A stretch of DNA of 64,000 nucleotides from Phytophthora quininea (lineage: Eukaryota; Oomycota; Peronosporomycetes; Peronosporales; Peronosporaceae): NCBI GenBank assembly GCA_011947345.1, contig JAAVTG010000057.1:124001-188000 (forward strand), written 5' to 3'. Positions 21,493 to 32,972 of this stretch are shown here, one piece after another. The translations under genes and the position numbers were made by a program. Each line of letters opens with the position of its first letter. Position 1 is the stretch's first letter. The notes under the pieces are model-generated. The model saw nothing but the letters and a program-made list of their open reading frames with translations. It did not search any database and was not told where the DNA came from.

Positions 21493-22734
21493 AGAGAAGT
21501 GAGCAAAACCAAACTTAATATTGGCATTATTCTCCAACAGGCATATCTTTCATTTGGATCGCGCGCGTGGAACATCATCGTGTGCAGCGCACACTTGTAG
21601 CATAGGTCTGTTGTGATGCCTTCATGTACGAGCATATCTGCAGCCATCTGCAGGTAGCTTTCTCGATGCGCCTTGAGGTGCGGTGGTACTCGTAAAATAG
21701 CTTGGCGGTGTCGAGCAAGGAAGCGCTTGACCATGGCTTTAAACGCAGAGAAGCAGTTCTCGATCGGGTTCAACATGGGGAGTATGGGCCGAGGCGAAGT
21801 AGCGTCGCTGCGGAGAACGTGTCTTCGTCGAAGACATCCTCGATGTTCGTGTGGCAGGGGCGTTGTCGCACACCAGCACAACGCTCTCGAGCGGCGTTGT
21901 GGCGCTGATATGAGTCAGCAGACGGCGGATGTAGTCGTTGCACGCCTCCGACGTGAAGGACCCAAAGCGTTGTTCCGAGTAAGCAAGCCCCTCCTCTGAA
22001 ATGCAGGCTATCACGTGGATATTTGACCCCTTGCTGGCCATGTTCTTGTCTACAGCACGCCTTCCTTTCTTGCTCCGACCGCGGCGACGTAGTTGAAGTT
22101 AGTTTCATCAACATAGAAAATGTTCTTACCTTCTGCCTTTAAAGCAATAAGCTCAATGACATAATCCCTTCGTAGAATCTTGTTCTCGACGAGATTGCGG
22201 TAGTTATTGTCTCGGTGGGTCTGCTTGACCGTGTACATCTGGGCGTCAACGTGTGTCTTGACGGTTTGTCGTGACACCTTCAACGCGAAGCGCTCTTCCA
22301 GAGCGTCGACCATTTCGTTAAGCGTGATGTAGCAGTTGTCATCGATGAGACCGAGCAAGTAGCTGACATGTTCTTGTTGTGTCTTGGCGTGGCGCTTGCC
22401 GCCGCGGGGTTTTCTTGGCGAAGAATCCCAGTTGTCGTTGGCTTCGGCAGCATTTATCCAGCGGTAAGCGGTAAGCCGTGCGCAGCTTTACATCATTTTT
22501 AACCGCAACATCATGCCAGCCTTGGCCATCTCGAGCAGCATAAAGAACCCGACAACGGTCGCGTCGTCGTAAAGCATTGTCTCGTGGGGTAGGAAGCTCA
22601 GAGGAAGTTGGAAAGTGACCGAAAAGCTTTGAGCTAGCGGGTTGATGCAGCAACGGCGTCCACCAATTCCTTCGTCTCCGCAGAGCCAGCCATTGCAATG
22701 GTTCAACAAAATTGGCGGGAAGAATTGCCGCCAT
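21477..22734 (-). pseudogene. DDE transposase (IS630/Tc1-like), fragmented
   Basis: Four overlapping minus-strand frames carry successive parts of one transposase: an N-terminal helix-turn-helix-like stretch (22734-22339), the first catalytic Asp in 'NIFYVDETNFNY' (22358-22050), the second in 'VVLVCDNAPA' (22041-21739), and the third acidic residue in 'PMLNPIENCFSAFK' (21881-21477). The D..D..NPIE pattern is the DDE_3 signature of Tc1/IS630 transposases that cut and paste at TA. At least three frame changes separate these parts. Confidence 0.85.
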
Positions 22735-22797
22735 TTTTCACCTCTATGAACTAATCAGTTGTTTAAACTTGATGCTATCAAAATTATAATGTATTGG

Positions 22798-22868
22798 TGC
22801 CATGTCACGTTGATCTTACCTTTTGCAGTTTTGATTTTACCTGTCGCCGTTTTGAACCTGAAAAGGTG
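22798..22868 (-). repeat. Right TIR of the DNA transposon
   Basis: Exact reverse complement of 21422-21492; followed by TA at 22869-22870. Same length, no mismatch seen. Confidence 0.93.
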
Positions 22869-23213
22869 TAGCTCCCGCTTGATTGCTGTTCGTAATGCAG
22901 ACACTTCGCAGTCCTGAAAGCTCCTGACAGACTCCACAGCCCCAGTGTTGGGAACCGCATAGCGAATTCTCAATATTCGCGCCATTCCGCTAAAAGATAA
23001 GTGAACAAACTTGTGGTTATGAAGTTCTTGGGAAAAGTTGATGGTCTTCGAAATAAACTTGTCATTTGTAGGCTCAATACTAAGGACAATATCATTTCTG
23101 AGACGGTCTGAGAACCGCACAATCTATTATTCCAGCGGAATGCTGCGCGTGTCAGGCGCGTTGACGACCGGGGCTCGGCCCCTGGGCAGCGCTGGGGCTG
23201 CCGCAGCTCTGCA

Positions 23214-24390
23214 ATGACGAGATCATCTCATATCAACATTTTGACACCAAGAAGCAGTGAATTGCGCGTGTTAGCGAGGCAGCAGCAGCAGAGGAAGCTG
23301 ATGGTGACTCGTGGTGGTCGTCATGATCGCATACTAACGGCCAGCATGGGGCTGACGTCCGGTGGAATCGTGGTTACGTCGTTGATGAACGATACAGAGC
23401 AGGACGGATTTATTGGCAAGGTCACGAGCTTCTATCGGGGCGATGTGGACGACTATTTCTACCGAGGAGGGCAGTTGGACCAGTCGGTAAGAGGTTTATG
23501 ATGTTTCATGCTACTACTGGAATAATTGATGATGGTTTGATACGGTTGCAGTGGACAGACGACAAGAATAAGAGAGCTGTTGCGGCTCTGATTGCCGCTA
23601 ATACGTTGGTATTCGGGCTGTGGAGGGCTTCGTTCCGACACAGTCGACTGCATCAATTCATGTGGAGACATTTCGCGTCTTCGTACGATGCGGTGGTGTA
23701 CGGGAAAAGATTCCATACGCTGCTGACGTCGGCGTTTAGCCATATCACTTTTCCACATTTCGGCATCAACATGTTCATGTTGTGGGAGTTCGGACCCAAC
23801 ATCTTGTCTCCGAGTAATAACGACAACACGTGGTACAGTCGAGCGGTGGCCAAGTCCAAGTTCGCTGGGATGGTTCGGGAGAACTATCGTAGCTTTAATC
23901 GTGGACCAGAACTTTTCTCGATTGAGAAGTTCATGGCATTGTACTTTACGTCAGCTGTGACATCGTCTGCGTTGAGCGCCTTGGTGTCGAAGATCCGCGG
24001 AAATGGAGCCGGTAAATGATAGTTTGCTGGGTAGTGTAGATGACGATATTTCTCATTGTTTCTGCGTCACTGCAGTCTTTTCGATCGGTGCTAGTGGGGC
24101 TGTCTCGGCGGTATTCACTGTTGCGTGTCTGCTCTTCCCGGACCAGCGGGTAAGTGTCTTTGAGTGGAAGCAATGACTAAACTTTCTCTTTTACTGATAA
24201 GGGTATCTTTTGCTGCCAGCTCTTGCTTTATGGACTGTTCGACCTCACTTCTGCCCAAATGCTAGAGCTGTACACCGCGCTGAATATTGTTGGGGCGGCC
24301 TTCCAACGGAACCTGCGTGTGGATTGCGTGGGCCATCTAGGCGGCCAGAGCGCAGGGTTTGCTTTCCACCAGGCTTCGTTGCTCAACTAG
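23214..24390 (+). CDS. Rhomboid intramembrane serine protease, probably mitochondrial
   Basis: Four exons (23214-23486, 23552-24011, 24076-24149, 24202-24390) with introns of 65, 64 and 52 bp. The rhomboid core is clear: 'SHITFPHFGINMFMLWEFGP' near TM1-2, the catalytic Ser in 'SIGASGAVSAVF' at the start of exon 3, and the catalytic His in 'VDCVGHLGGQSAGFAF' in exon 4. Upstream, ATG 23140 opens a 25-codon Arg/Ala-rich stretch ('MLRVSGALTTGARPLG') like a mitochondrial presequence, one missing base out of frame with exon 1. That suggests a PARL/Pcp1-type inner-membrane protease processing mitochondrial proteins. If so, the true start is 23140, not ATG 23214. Confidence 0.85.
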
Positions 24391-24529
24391 AAACCATCTA
24401 GACGACACAGCATGTCAAAAAACGAGCTATCAACTCCCAATGTGCTGGTCTGTATTGCGTCAGTGTTTACCAACTGAATCAAGTTAAGTCTGGATTGTCG
24501 CTGTTGCGGTAAGCATCAATCGACGCTGT

Positions 24530-25430
24530 TTATTCCGCCTGCTCCAGGTAGTCCTTGACCTCTGCAGGGGTCAGCACGTGGAACTTCTTGTCCTCCTTGA
24601 TAATACCCACTTCAATGTTGGTCTCATCCATCTCGCCCTCAAAACCTTCACGAAGCGTCAACAACGCCGTGTGGATGGCATCTTCAATCTCGAGATCGTC
24701 GTTGTAACGCTAGAAAAATTAGGAAATATAAGCAATTTACATAACAAAAACGCAGAAATAACCATTACGCGTACCCGTTCGAGGAAGGTCTTGGCGCTGA
24801 CAGAGTCCTTGCCGATGGCCGTGGCCTTCCAGCCAAAGTACGCGCCCGAGGGGTCGATCTGGTACAGCTGCGGACCGTCGTCATCGTAGCCCGCGTACAG
24901 AATAGAGACGCCGAACGGACGCACTCCACCAGACTGCGTGAATTCCTGCATCACTGCAGCAATCTCCCGCACCAAGATCGCCGCCGGGGCGTGCTCCTAC
25001 AACAATAATAAATTAGATTATGTAACGTAGTAAAAAATAAATCTAATAGTACTCACCTTGTACTTCTGAAAGTACGTTTGCGCTTTCTTGCGTGCTTTAC
25101 GCACCAGCACGCGGTAGTCTGGTCCCAGTCCGCTGTAGACGATGCCGGCAGGCTCCGAGACCACCGCAATCTTCTTGTGGGAGTCCTCATCCACCAAAAT
25201 CGTCGGTAGTTTCTTCTCGGTAGCGATTACCACGCCGTTCTTGCCTGTAGCAATAGTAGAGTCAGTCTACCTCCTTCTGTACGGAAATTAATGGCCTATA
25301 GACGCCTACACTTGATGCCGAGAGAGGTCTTGCCGCCAGTGTTGACGGCGTTGAGCGCGTACTCGATCTGAAGCAGCTTGCCCGACGGGTTGAAGGTCGT
25401 CAGACTGAACGAGTAGGCCGAGTCTGCCAT
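24530..25430 (-). CDS. PSMA2: 20S proteasome subunit alpha 2
   Basis: Four exons (25430-25310, 25244-25057, 24996-24775, 24709-24530; introns 65, 60 and 65 bp) give 236 aa with all phases closing. The N-terminus '[19 protein letters not shown]' followed by 'QIEYALNAV' is the proteasome alpha signature. '[18 protein letters not shown]', '[18 protein letters not shown]', '[15 protein letters not shown]' and the end '[12 protein letters not shown]' identify alpha 2 rather than another alpha subunit. It forms part of the gated outer ring of the 20S core. Unbroken and of normal length. Confidence 0.95.
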
Positions 25431-25720
25431 CGTGGATTGCAACGCTCACACTGCGAGATAGAAGAAATAGACGGTGGGAGTGAGTAGACAAGCTCTTTAA
25501 CTACATGGACAGAGTGGTGATGGAGTGTGCGGAGTGATGTAGAGCTCCCTACACGGCCTTCTTCGAAGCAGATCTTACCTTGGGTCCTTCCTGTTGTTTC
25601 GAAGATCCCCCTTCGAGATATCGAGACTTGAATTTTATGTGGCAATACATAAAATATATAATTGACAATTTGTGCATGGAAAGTTGCAGTTTTCTTCGAC
25701 TTCGTCCCAGAGCAAGAAAA

Positions 25721-26479
25721 ATGAGCGATATCGGCGCCAGGATCGAGACGGCAGCTAATGGACTGGATTGAGACTCTATTAAGCAGAATCCATATCAAGT
25801 AATCCACTTGTGCACCGCTACGGAAGAAGAAAGGGACGCTTTTGCAGAGCTGGACAATTTGTCGGAGCTTCGAACGAACAGCATGGAATGGGTCGACGGG
25901 GAAGTACTCGCCGTGGAGTTTCCTTCAGTGGAACACGCTATCTTTATTGTGGAATTCTCGAGACGATTCTTTTATCAGATTCCTTGCATCGAAAGGCTAC
26001 TGCGTCCCCGTGGCAGTTCCTACATGTCGAACGATCGCCTCCGACGCATCAGCGACGCAAGTTTTGGTCCTGAACCACAAACAGACCGGAAATTACTACC
26101 AGGACTGAATTACTTTGGAGATTGGCACACTCTTAAAGTCGAGGTTGGCTACTCGCGTCGATGAGGGTTGATGATGGTCAACTGGACTGGAAGTCTCAAA
26201 CAATGGACAACTTTTCCCGATGTGCGGTATGTGCTCTGTATGACAGTGACAGAGAAGTTGGAGAGTGCAGAGTACAAGTTGTGTGCAGTGGTGCAGGGAC
26301 AAGAGCTTCCTCTTCAAGTCGAACGACCTGTGGTGGGACCAAACACTGTTGTGACGTTTGATTCACGGGCCCTTATGGGGTTGGAATCTGACGAGTTTCT
26401 GCCAGATGAAGTTCCTCAAGAATTAGATTTTGATCTGTACGAACCCCTCGAAGAAGCCCGCAGAGCATTTTTGAGCTAA
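25721..26479 (+). pseudogene. Uma2-like nuclease family, copy A (two nonsense codons)
   Basis: One frame of 252 codons from ATG 25721 ('MSDIGARIETAANGLD') to 26479, interrupted only by TGA at 25769-25771 and 26162-26164. In both places paralogues in this window have Trp (TGG). Recognisable blocks: 'SMEWVDGEVLAVEF' (like the Uma2 'E.idGe' start), 'DASFGPEP', 'WHTLKVEVGYSR', 'FPDVRYVLCMTV', 'NTVVTFDSRALMGLE' and the ending 'LDFDLYEPLEEARRAFL'. The D...E-V-x..K-x3-W pattern resembles PD-(D/E)XK nucleases of the Uma2 type; this is inference. It lies between proteasome alpha 2 and FYVE gene 1. Confidence 0.65.
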
Positions 26480-26548
26480 TAACTGAAGAAAGGAAGACAA
26501 GGATCGAAAATTAAAGAAAAATAGTACATTCTCCTAAAACAACGTAGA

Positions 26549-28176
26549 TCACCTTGATGATCTCGGCTTGTTCGGGTGTTTGGCTTCGTAGTCTTCAGTG
26601 GCCATGCCATTCTCTTCGCGGATTTTTTCCACTAACTCGTTAAAGCTTTCATCTGCAGGTAAAGTCTCAGAAATCCGAACCCCATTTGGGGAGAAGGTGA
26701 AATCCGAGTCCATGCTGAGTCGAGCTCCGTTTTCCCAGATTGTAATCTCACCCCAGTCTGGACACGACAAAGCGTTGGGACTCACGCAATCAAGTTCGAA
26801 ATCGTCGTCGTCTTCAACTCCGGAACAGAAGCTGTGCTTGGACTCGCTCGAAGTAGAGGCGTCGGCGAAAAATGTGCCTTCAAGCAAGCTGTCATGTGAT
26901 GTGGAATTAGTCCGCAAGCCTGACGAAGTCGTCAAAAGGCGGGTCAACGTGCTTGTGGGCGATAAAGCTATTGGGGCCTTATCCTTTGTCGACAAAAGCG
27001 ACAGCCTTGGCATCGATCGGTGTTTCAAATAGTAGTCGGCTACCACTTCAAATTCAGGCTCACACGGACGGACTCCGGTCGTATGGAGTGCCTGCTTCAC
27101 ACAACCAGCACAGCATTTGCGTTGGACCCACGGCGCCTTGAATCCCAAGAACAGTTTTTTCTTGTCAGGGTTTTCTTTGGCCAAACATTTCGAGCAAATA
27201 GTGAGATTACAGACAGCACATTGTGCCAACTTTCGATTCCAGAACGACCGAGATTTAAAGCACATGGAGCAAAAGGACAAACCCGGGACCGGAGACAGCG
27301 CATGGTGTAATCGAGATCGTTGTGCCATCAGTGTGAGCTTCTTGGATTCTCCGATCCCCACACCGTTAAAAGTCCCGTCATAAACGAAGTCGTCACGTGT
27401 GGCAGCATGAACTGCAGTGTTCGACTTGCTTCGAGGTTGAAAATGCCGCGAGCAAGCACGTGCAGAAACCCACAGTCGGTCTCTCGAAACAGACACGAGA
27501 AATACATCCGCGCTCGAGTAATTCTGGAGAAAGGAGGACACTCTGCCAAGTCGACCGAGTGTAGTACCAAGTAGGCATAACGCTTTCCGTCATGATCGAT
27601 CCCAGTCCCCGTAGCTTTCAAATAGCAAACGTCGACTTGATCCACGAAGCGAGGCAGCCTCGGTAAAGCCCAAATGAAGTCTGCCGAGTGGAAAGGGTCG
27701 TCCGCAGTGGAGTGTTCGAGGTGGCCTAGCAATGCGCAGTCCTTTGGAGGAGTGTCGTAGAATGAAAACCCCGTCCTCAAATCTGCCTCGGACGTCGCAG
27801 TCATGCCGTACATCATGTTTTCAATGGTGCCGGGCACATATCCAACAGCCAGGACACTTGGATGACCGGTTGCTGCTGCCCAACGCGCTTCTGCAAAGTC
27901 CTCTTCCATTGCCAGTTCACGCAGCGAGCGATTTCGACCATTCCGCTTGAAAACGTGTAGCCCCATCACGTTCTTGTTCCTGACCACGGGTGTCCATTCT
28001 CCGGGGTGGACACCAGGCACACCGTGGACAGACAGTCGGCCGAGATGGCGACGTTCATCCTCCAGCATCGAGTCGAGTCGGTGGCGCACGAATTGGGTGA
28101 GGTGTCGACGTTGCGCATCTGAGACGACGACGTCGTTGAAATACCCCGGCGGCAACGGGAACTCCGTTCTTGTCAT
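26549..28176 (-). CDS. FYVE-type zinc finger protein 1 with START-like N-domain
   Basis: ATG 28176 ('MTRTEFPLPPGYFNDVVVSD'). The first ~270 residues form a conserved START-like region of this oomycete family ('GTIENMMYGMTATSEADL', 'DPFHSADFIWALPRLP', 'VCYLKATGTG', 'YLVLHSVDLAECPPF'). The frame then changes at ~27372 (T4 where five T would keep it) and continues with a FYVE-type finger: C-x2-C, C-x2-C-x4-C-x2-C, C-C-x2-C ending 'CCAGCVKQ'. Such fingers bind phosphatidylinositol 3-phosphate on endosomes, although the canonical R(R/K)HHCR patch is not visible here. An acidic Ser-rich tail follows to 26549. One of three paralogues nearby. Confidence 0.8.
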
Positions 28177-28595
28177 CTTTGTTGCAAGTTCGATAATGAG
28201 CAAGGGAGGGCTACATGTAGCATAGCGCATCGCAATGGTACGATGTCAAGTTAGACGAGGATGCGGATTTGATTTATGTGGGTCTACTTGAAATGTTCGA
28301 TGCGTGTTGAAGTTCGTTGCTGCCCTCACGGATGCCGCCATCGTCAGGCAATTGTTCGATCTACATCGATGCCTTGCGGTGGTCCTCGCAGTGTCTGCAG
28401 AGTGCCATCCATTTGTGCTACTCCTCGCGTCATCCCGCAAAGCGGTCATCTTCCCATTCCCTCCACGTGCCGGTAGTGCCACCGGCAGCACCAGTCGCTT
28501 GCAGATCGGGATACCATACATCCAACCGATCCGAGGGGCCTTGTCCTCATTCGCGAACTCGCAGCCTCGGCGTGACGTCGGTTTGGGGCACCGCC

Positions 28596-30300
28596 ATGAA
28601 GTTCCAGGTGCCCAACGGATTCTTCAAAGGTGTCGCCATCTCGGACGACAAACGTCAAGAGCTCAACGACGTCGTTCACCACCGAGTGCGTTCTCTTCTC
28701 CAAGACGAGCAACGATATGCGGACCGAGCTTCCAGGAAAGAGCATGTGCTGCATCCTGCAGACTGGACATCAATGGGCAGAGTCAGTGACCAGCAAGAAC
28801 TACAAATCTATCGACGACGACTGCGCGGTCGGTCGCTACGTCAATTGGCCATGGAAGAAGACTTCCTGGAAGCTCGAGTCGCAGTGGATACCGGTCACCC
28901 CAGCATGGTGGCTATCGGATACGTCAATGGTACTATGGAAGACATGATGTACGGTATGAGTGCGACGTCCCAAGCGGATTTGAAGACGGGGTTCTCGTAC
29001 AAAGCTCCACCAAAGGAGTGTGCACTACTCGGCAACCTTGAAAGCGCCACCGTGGAAGACCCGTTCCATTCAGCCGACATCATTTGGGCACTACCAGATC
29101 TCCCCAGGATGGTACATCAAGTCGACATTTGCTACCTCAAAGCTACCGGTATCGGCTACGACAGTGAAGGCAAACGCTACGGGTATTTGGTGCTGCACTC
29201 CGTCGACTTACCGGAGTGTCCTCCATTCCAAAAGCCTCGGTTCAATATCATCCGAGCCAAGATGTTCTTTGCCTGCCTGTTCCGGCAGGAGAGACCTGGT
29301 AGTTTGTACGTCTTGGTTCGTGGCATCTTCAACCTGAACGGAGCTGTCAAGATGCAGTACATGCTGAGAGCTGCTACGGCCTCTTTCATCGGAGGATTGT
29401 TCAACGGCGTCGGGATCGGCGAGTCCAAGAAGTTGACGTTGATGGCCCGCAGGAACCAAGAAGAGCTGCAGAATCTCGCGCAGAAGCCAATGCCGTCGGA
29501 ATGTTCGTACTGTCAAAGGCAGCGGATCAAGACTCGGCTTTCCAGAGCAGACCCACGAGCGTATCTGGAGGAGTGTCGAGTGTGCGGGGTCACCATCTGC
29601 AGCACGTGCTTGAAAGAAAACAAGAGTCGTAGCTATCTCTTCTTGGGGCCCAAGAAGGCTTGTCAAAAGTACCCGTGCTGTCCGACCTGCGTACAAAATG
29701 CCAAACGGATGACTGGTATTCGTCCTAGCGACCCGGAATTTGAGTGGTGGCCGACTACTACCGTATCCAGCGATCCAAGTCGCAGTCGCAGGTAAAATCG
29801 TCGCCGTCGTCGTCGCCTGGTGGATCTCCCCTCCAATAGTAGTAAACACAATGTCTCGAAATTGGGGACGCGATGGTCCATTGAAGACGAGCAACTCCGA
29901 AGGAATGTGGACCAATTCTACAGCCAACGACAGCTCGGTCGACGGTCATCGATTCTCGGACTTGAGCGAGTTGAATTCAGCCGACTACAACTCCGGATCG
30001 GATCGGGAAGACGTCGACGAGTTGGTGTTTGATGTCGAGCCGGAACCGGAGACGATGGCAGGCACAGCAACAAGCGAAATTGTTCCCTGGAATGGAGGTG
30101 CCCGCATCAGTGTCGACGACGATTTCACAACCGCACGTGACAATAACCAAGCGGCCCATGCAGCAGCAGAGTATCAACAAAATATGTGGAGAAGAATGCT
30201 CGCCATGAAGCGGGCTGCAGACGCAGTGTATATCCAGACCCGGAGGAACGAAGCTCTGATGCAGGAAGAGACGTTCCAAAGCAAGTACTACGGCGCGTGA
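28596..30300 (+). CDS. FYVE-type zinc finger protein 2 with START-like N-domain
   Basis: ATG 28596 ('MKFQVPNGFFKGVAISDDK'), divergent from paralogue 1 with 419 bp between starts. START-like domain with 'GTMEDMMYGMSATSQADLKT', 'DPFHSADIIWALPDLPRM', 'GIGESKKLTLMARR'; zinc finger C-x2-C at 'CSYCQRQ', then 'CRVCGVTICSTCLKE' and 'CCPTCVQNAKRMTGIRP'. Near 29742 the frame shifts (one missing G in 'GAGTGG'), then again near 29838; the C-terminal acidic tail ends at 30300. Two one-base losses, both outside the domains. Likely an endosomal or lipid-associated protein; family function is not established. Confidence 0.8.
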
Positions 30301-30397
30301 GGGCAAAAGCGAAAGTGACAATCCATTTGTTGACTTGTGAACTACTTAAATCACTTTGCTAGTATTTCGTACTATGCACGTCGCATCACTGCAAGTT

Positions 30398-32352
30398 TTA
30401 ACGCAGTGACTTCTTCATGATTTCGCCACTAGCTTGAGTCATGTAGTACGCCTCGTTCACTGACGTCTGCAAGCTCTTCATCCACTCGTACATGTTCTCA
30501 GGGTATCGTCTTGCGGACTTTGTCTGTTGATCATTATTCCCACCTTGTCGAGCCACAAAGTCGTCGACATTGATTCGGTGTCGCTCCTGCCACACTTTCA
30601 CTCCTTGCGAGGCTGCATCCATCTCATTGATGGGGCTATTGGCGCTGGTGTACTCCTTCATGAGCTCCGGAAGCACCTCCAGCTCGTCGAATTCATCTCC
30701 ACGACCAATATCAGAATTCAAGTCGCTCAGAGAGTCAAAACTGGCAAAACTGGCAAAACTGGCAAAGCTTTCGTCCACCGTCGAGTTTGTCATCATCCCC
30801 ACGGACGAGCTTGCTTTACCAGTATCCGACGGCAACGATCTCGGCTGGCCGCTTGCTTCGTCAAGCGAAGCCGCTTCTTGTAGACGACGTTGGGATCTCG
30901 ACCCCAATGACGGCGTGTAAGAGTTGTCGCCACAACAGATCGACTAACCGACGACGCCGACGGCGACGACCCTGCCTTGCTGCGGTAATAATCCGCGACG
31001 ACGGTGTATTCAGGATCTCCCAAGTGAACTCCAGTCAGCAATACCGCCTGCTGCTCGCAATTACGACAGCAAGTAATTTTGTTGCAAGGTTTCTCTCGGC
31101 CGAGGAATGCGATCGCATCTTTGGCCTTGCAACTGGAACAGACGACGACGCCACACACTCGACACGTCCGCAGACTCGTTTTACCGAACATCTTCTTGCC
31201 GGTAATGCAGACCGAACAAACCGCTTGGCTCGAGAGAGCAGCACGCCGTCGATCGCCGTTCTTGCGAGCTAGCAGCGTGAGTTTCTTGGCCTTCCCACAC
31301 TCGGCACCTTTCAGAAGACCCCCAAGCAGAGACTTTGCTGCAGTTTGCAGAAGCACTCTGAGAATCTCCTTCCCGGATAGATCGAAGATGCCGCGAGCCA
31401 CCACGTCAATATACCCCGGCGTCGTCTCTCGGAACAAGAAGGAGAAGAACATTTTGGCGCGAATGACTTTGGCGGATCGGTCGAACGGCGGACATTCCGG
31501 CAGGTCGACCGAGTGCAGCACCATGTACCCGTAGCTGCCGTTGCGGTCGCGTTCTACTCCCGTTGCTTTGAGATAGCAGATATCGCGTTGCTTGATGAGC
31601 GGGATGTTGGTCAGAACCCAAAGCAGCTCGGCCGACCGCAGCGGGTCTTCGACCGTCGCCGGTTCCACGACCCCCAACAGAGCAGCGTCTGTAGGCGGTG
31701 CCCTGAACGCCAACCCCGTCATCAGATCACCCTGCGTCGTCGCACTCATCCCGTACAGCATGTCTTCGATCGTGCCTTTCACTCGTCCGTTGGCCACGAT
31801 CGTCTTGTTTCCGTGCATGACGGCGATCTTGCCGTCTGGAAAGTTCTCGTCCGCGGCCAGTTCTTGATCGGTCCGTCCATTATGACGACGTTGGTATACA
31901 TTGAGTTCCCCGATGGGACTCAACGACTTCCATTCGTTCGCAGGCACGATCGGCTGCATTTGAGCCCGTCGTTCGGCGTAGCGGATCTCGTCCGCCAACA
32001 TGGTGCTGACTCGACTGAGCACCAGTTCTCCGTACTCGAGTCGCTTGTCCAGCGTCACGTCGACGTCGCCAAAGTAGCCCGACGGTAGGGGAAATGCATG
32101 CTGGTCGACGGCCCCGACGAGGCTTCCGAGTCGTCGACTGCCGGTCGGGAAGCGGAACTCGGATTGGGACTCATCGAGAGAAGAGCTGGAAGGTTGACGA
32201 ATGGAGAACGGTCGACAGTCCGTCGCCTTTATGGCGTGAGGAGGATCGATCGCCGTGGGAGTGCTAAGTACAGACGGGGAGAGCATTTTGACACGTTGAA
32301 GCGTAGCACCACGCTGGACTCGCAATGTCCGACTACGCCAACGACTGGCCAC
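30398..32352 (-). CDS. FYVE-type zinc finger protein 3 with START-like N-domain
   Basis: Minus strand, convergent with paralogue 2 (98 bp between stops). The conserved region begins at 'HAFPLPSGYFGDVDV' (~32100), preceded by a ~80-residue basic, Ser-rich extension; the start at 32352 is the outermost Met and is uncertain. Blocks 'GTIEDMLYGMSATTQGDLMT', 'YGYMVLHSVDLPECPPFDR' and zinc-finger motifs 'CSVCITGK', 'CRVCGVVVCSSCKAKD', 'CCRNCEQQ' match the other two. The frame changes at ~30900 in a G4 run; the tail includes four 'FAS' triplet repeats ('FASFASFASFD', ~30738-30765) and ends at 30398. Confidence 0.8.
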
Positions 32353-32972
32353 CTCAAATCTGGCACGCGTGACCCGATTGCAGACACAACAGGTAGAGCT
32401 GCGCGTTCCGGTAGAAGAGCGACTTAGCTGCGTATATCGCTAACGAGACTTATGACGAAGACGGCCAGGGACAGTTGCAAGATCTGGTTCCCATAACTTC
32501 AGCTTCGCCACCCTGATGCCGACGCCACCACGAGATTGCTGGGTCTCGGCTAGTGCGTGCACCCGGCTTTCAAAGAGGAGCTCCTCGCTCGCTCCGGATC
32601 ATCGGAGACGCATTCCGTATCACCAACGTGCCAAGAGCGCCACTTTCCGTCCGCGTTCCTGCACCAAAATAAACGTCGAGCTGCTCATGCGTGTTTGCAG
32701 CGTTTTGCATTCCTTGTGGTGCATGTAAACAGGTTTGCATTGCAAACCATGCATGAAAATCCATGCGAAAAAGGTTAAAACCCAAGAAGCACACATAGCT
32801 ACCTTTTCCTACTTCTCTCCACAAAACTATTCATCCCCCATACTTTCCTGCCATCTGTACACTCTTTATTGGTTTACGTGGGTACCAGCAAATTCTGATT
32901 TTTTCGGCGACTTGCTTTCAGTATGCTCTTCCCAGTCACGCAAACTCGCCAGCGGTCGGAGGTCACTTGGCA

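Larger units (their letters stand above)
21422..22868 (-). mobile_element. Tc1/mariner-superfamily DNA transposon with 71-bp TIRs
   Basis: Perfect 71-bp terminal inverted repeats (21422-21492 and 22798-22868, starting CACCTTTTCAGG) are flanked on both sides by the dinucleotide TA (21420-21421, 22869-22870), the Tc1/mariner target duplication. The 1,447-bp element encloses a broken DDE transposase on the minus strand. Identical TIRs with a decayed transposase suggest either recent mobilisation in trans or TIR conservation. Confidence 0.92.
20374..22985 (-). pseudogene. Crinkler-like (CRN) gene remnant interrupted by a transposon
   Basis: On the minus strand, ATG 22985 opens 'MARILRIRYAVP', a start like the alternative ubiquitin-like N-domain of oomycete CRN proteins; this part runs to the transposon insertion at 22870. 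Beyond the element the remnant resumes ('EEQVHVLVRLPG' around 21220), then 'RTTGPELRALRYRWLTTY', and an NTPase-like portion ('PLFVVLDRINSLFGDRSD', 'RFVEVCQQVL') to ~20374. There are stops and frame changes in every part, so it is inactive apart from any assembly error. Full CRN proteins are modular cytoplasmic or nuclear effectors. Family assignment is from pattern, not alignment. Confidence 0.6.

Noticed and set aside
25769..26164. TGA as selenocysteine or reassigned codon in copy A
   Set aside because: TGA ends other genes in this window normally, and paralogues have Trp at both sites; nonsense mutation is simpler.
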